64,000 nucleotides of DNA. It comes from Bremia lactucae. Its lineage: Eukaryota > Oomycota > Peronosporomycetes > Peronosporales > Peronosporaceae. Where the stretch lies: NCBI RefSeq assembly GCF_004359215.1, contig NC_090627.1:895317-959316 (forward strand), given 5' to 3'. The notes under the pieces are model-generated. The model was not told the DNA's origin. It saw only the letters and a list, made by a program, of their open reading frames with translations, and made no database searches. The first letter of the stretch is position 1, and each line of letters starts with the position of its first letter. Of the stretch, positions 63,801 through 64,000 are shown one piece after another. A program made the translations under genes and the position numbers.

Positions 63801-64000
63801 ATGGCCAGCTGATTTCACCGCCAACATCAAAGTCCATCGCTAGGCGCCAAAACATCCGCCGCAACATGATTAACACGTGAGTTATTACGGCCACAAGTGG
63901 ATTGTCGCCCTCCACTCACCACATGTGCGCTTGCCTCCTGTTCAAATGTACTGGCGACGTCCGCCATCCCCCACGCTTACTTCAGATGATCAGTGCGGCG

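Overview
The window comes from an oomycete nuclear genome, most likely a Peronosporales species (Phytophthora or a downy mildew). Three things suggest this: the retrotransposon families seen, the short (57-75 nt) introns with GTACGT-type donors, and a tightly packed block of conserved eukaryotic genes between long stretches of decayed LTR elements. The assignment is inferred from sequence character, not from a database search.

Layout. 1-3940 is a minus-strand Ty1/copia element with two nonsense and two frameshift lesions. 4028-4260 is a tRNA-derived SINE-like repeat. 4395-6873 is a decayed Ty3/gypsy pol of family 'B', cut by the LTR of the next element. 6874-16272 is a plus-strand gypsy copy 'A1' (LTR, gag, protease, RT, RNase H, integrase, chromodomain, LTR), interrupted by pieces of a third gypsy family 'C'. 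16574-23380 holds a MITE-like hairpin, a decayed ORF and minus-strand remains of family C. 24242-27120 is a mosaic of gypsy scraps. 27163-41184 is a minus-strand gypsy copy 'A2' into whose gag a complete plus-strand family B element (31212-39450) has inserted. 41347-53357 is the host gene island. 53358-55411 is mostly unassigned. 55412-62806 is a third family A copy, 'A3' (minus). The end of the window holds gypsy and copia scraps.

Host genes. They are a two-exon membrane protein, a 47-residue membrane protein, a DUF4833 protein, the replication factor CDC45, protein-L-isoaspartate methyltransferase, a decayed leucine-rich-repeat gene, the peroxisomal import receptor PEX7 (four exons), a small WW-domain protein, an SMIM13-like membrane protein, EMC6, prefoldin subunit 5 and an AAGAB/p34-like protein. 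They are not functionally linked. Most are arranged as close divergent or convergent pairs with 70-210 bp between coding ends. Introns were placed by hand from reading frame and GT-AG borders, and they restore the expected protein families in CDC45, PEX7 and the WW protein.

Main observation. In families A and B, and possibly C, the space between the chromodomain and the 3' LTR carries an open frame on the strand opposite to gag-pol. It has an N-terminal Ser/Ala/acidic part, a conserved EKKPW domain and, further on, a coiled-coil part that runs antisense to the chromodomain linker and integrase C-terminus. It occurs in the same place in A1, A2, A3 and B. I do not recognise the protein. The A copies also share a second oddity: each carries one or more internal inverted segments.
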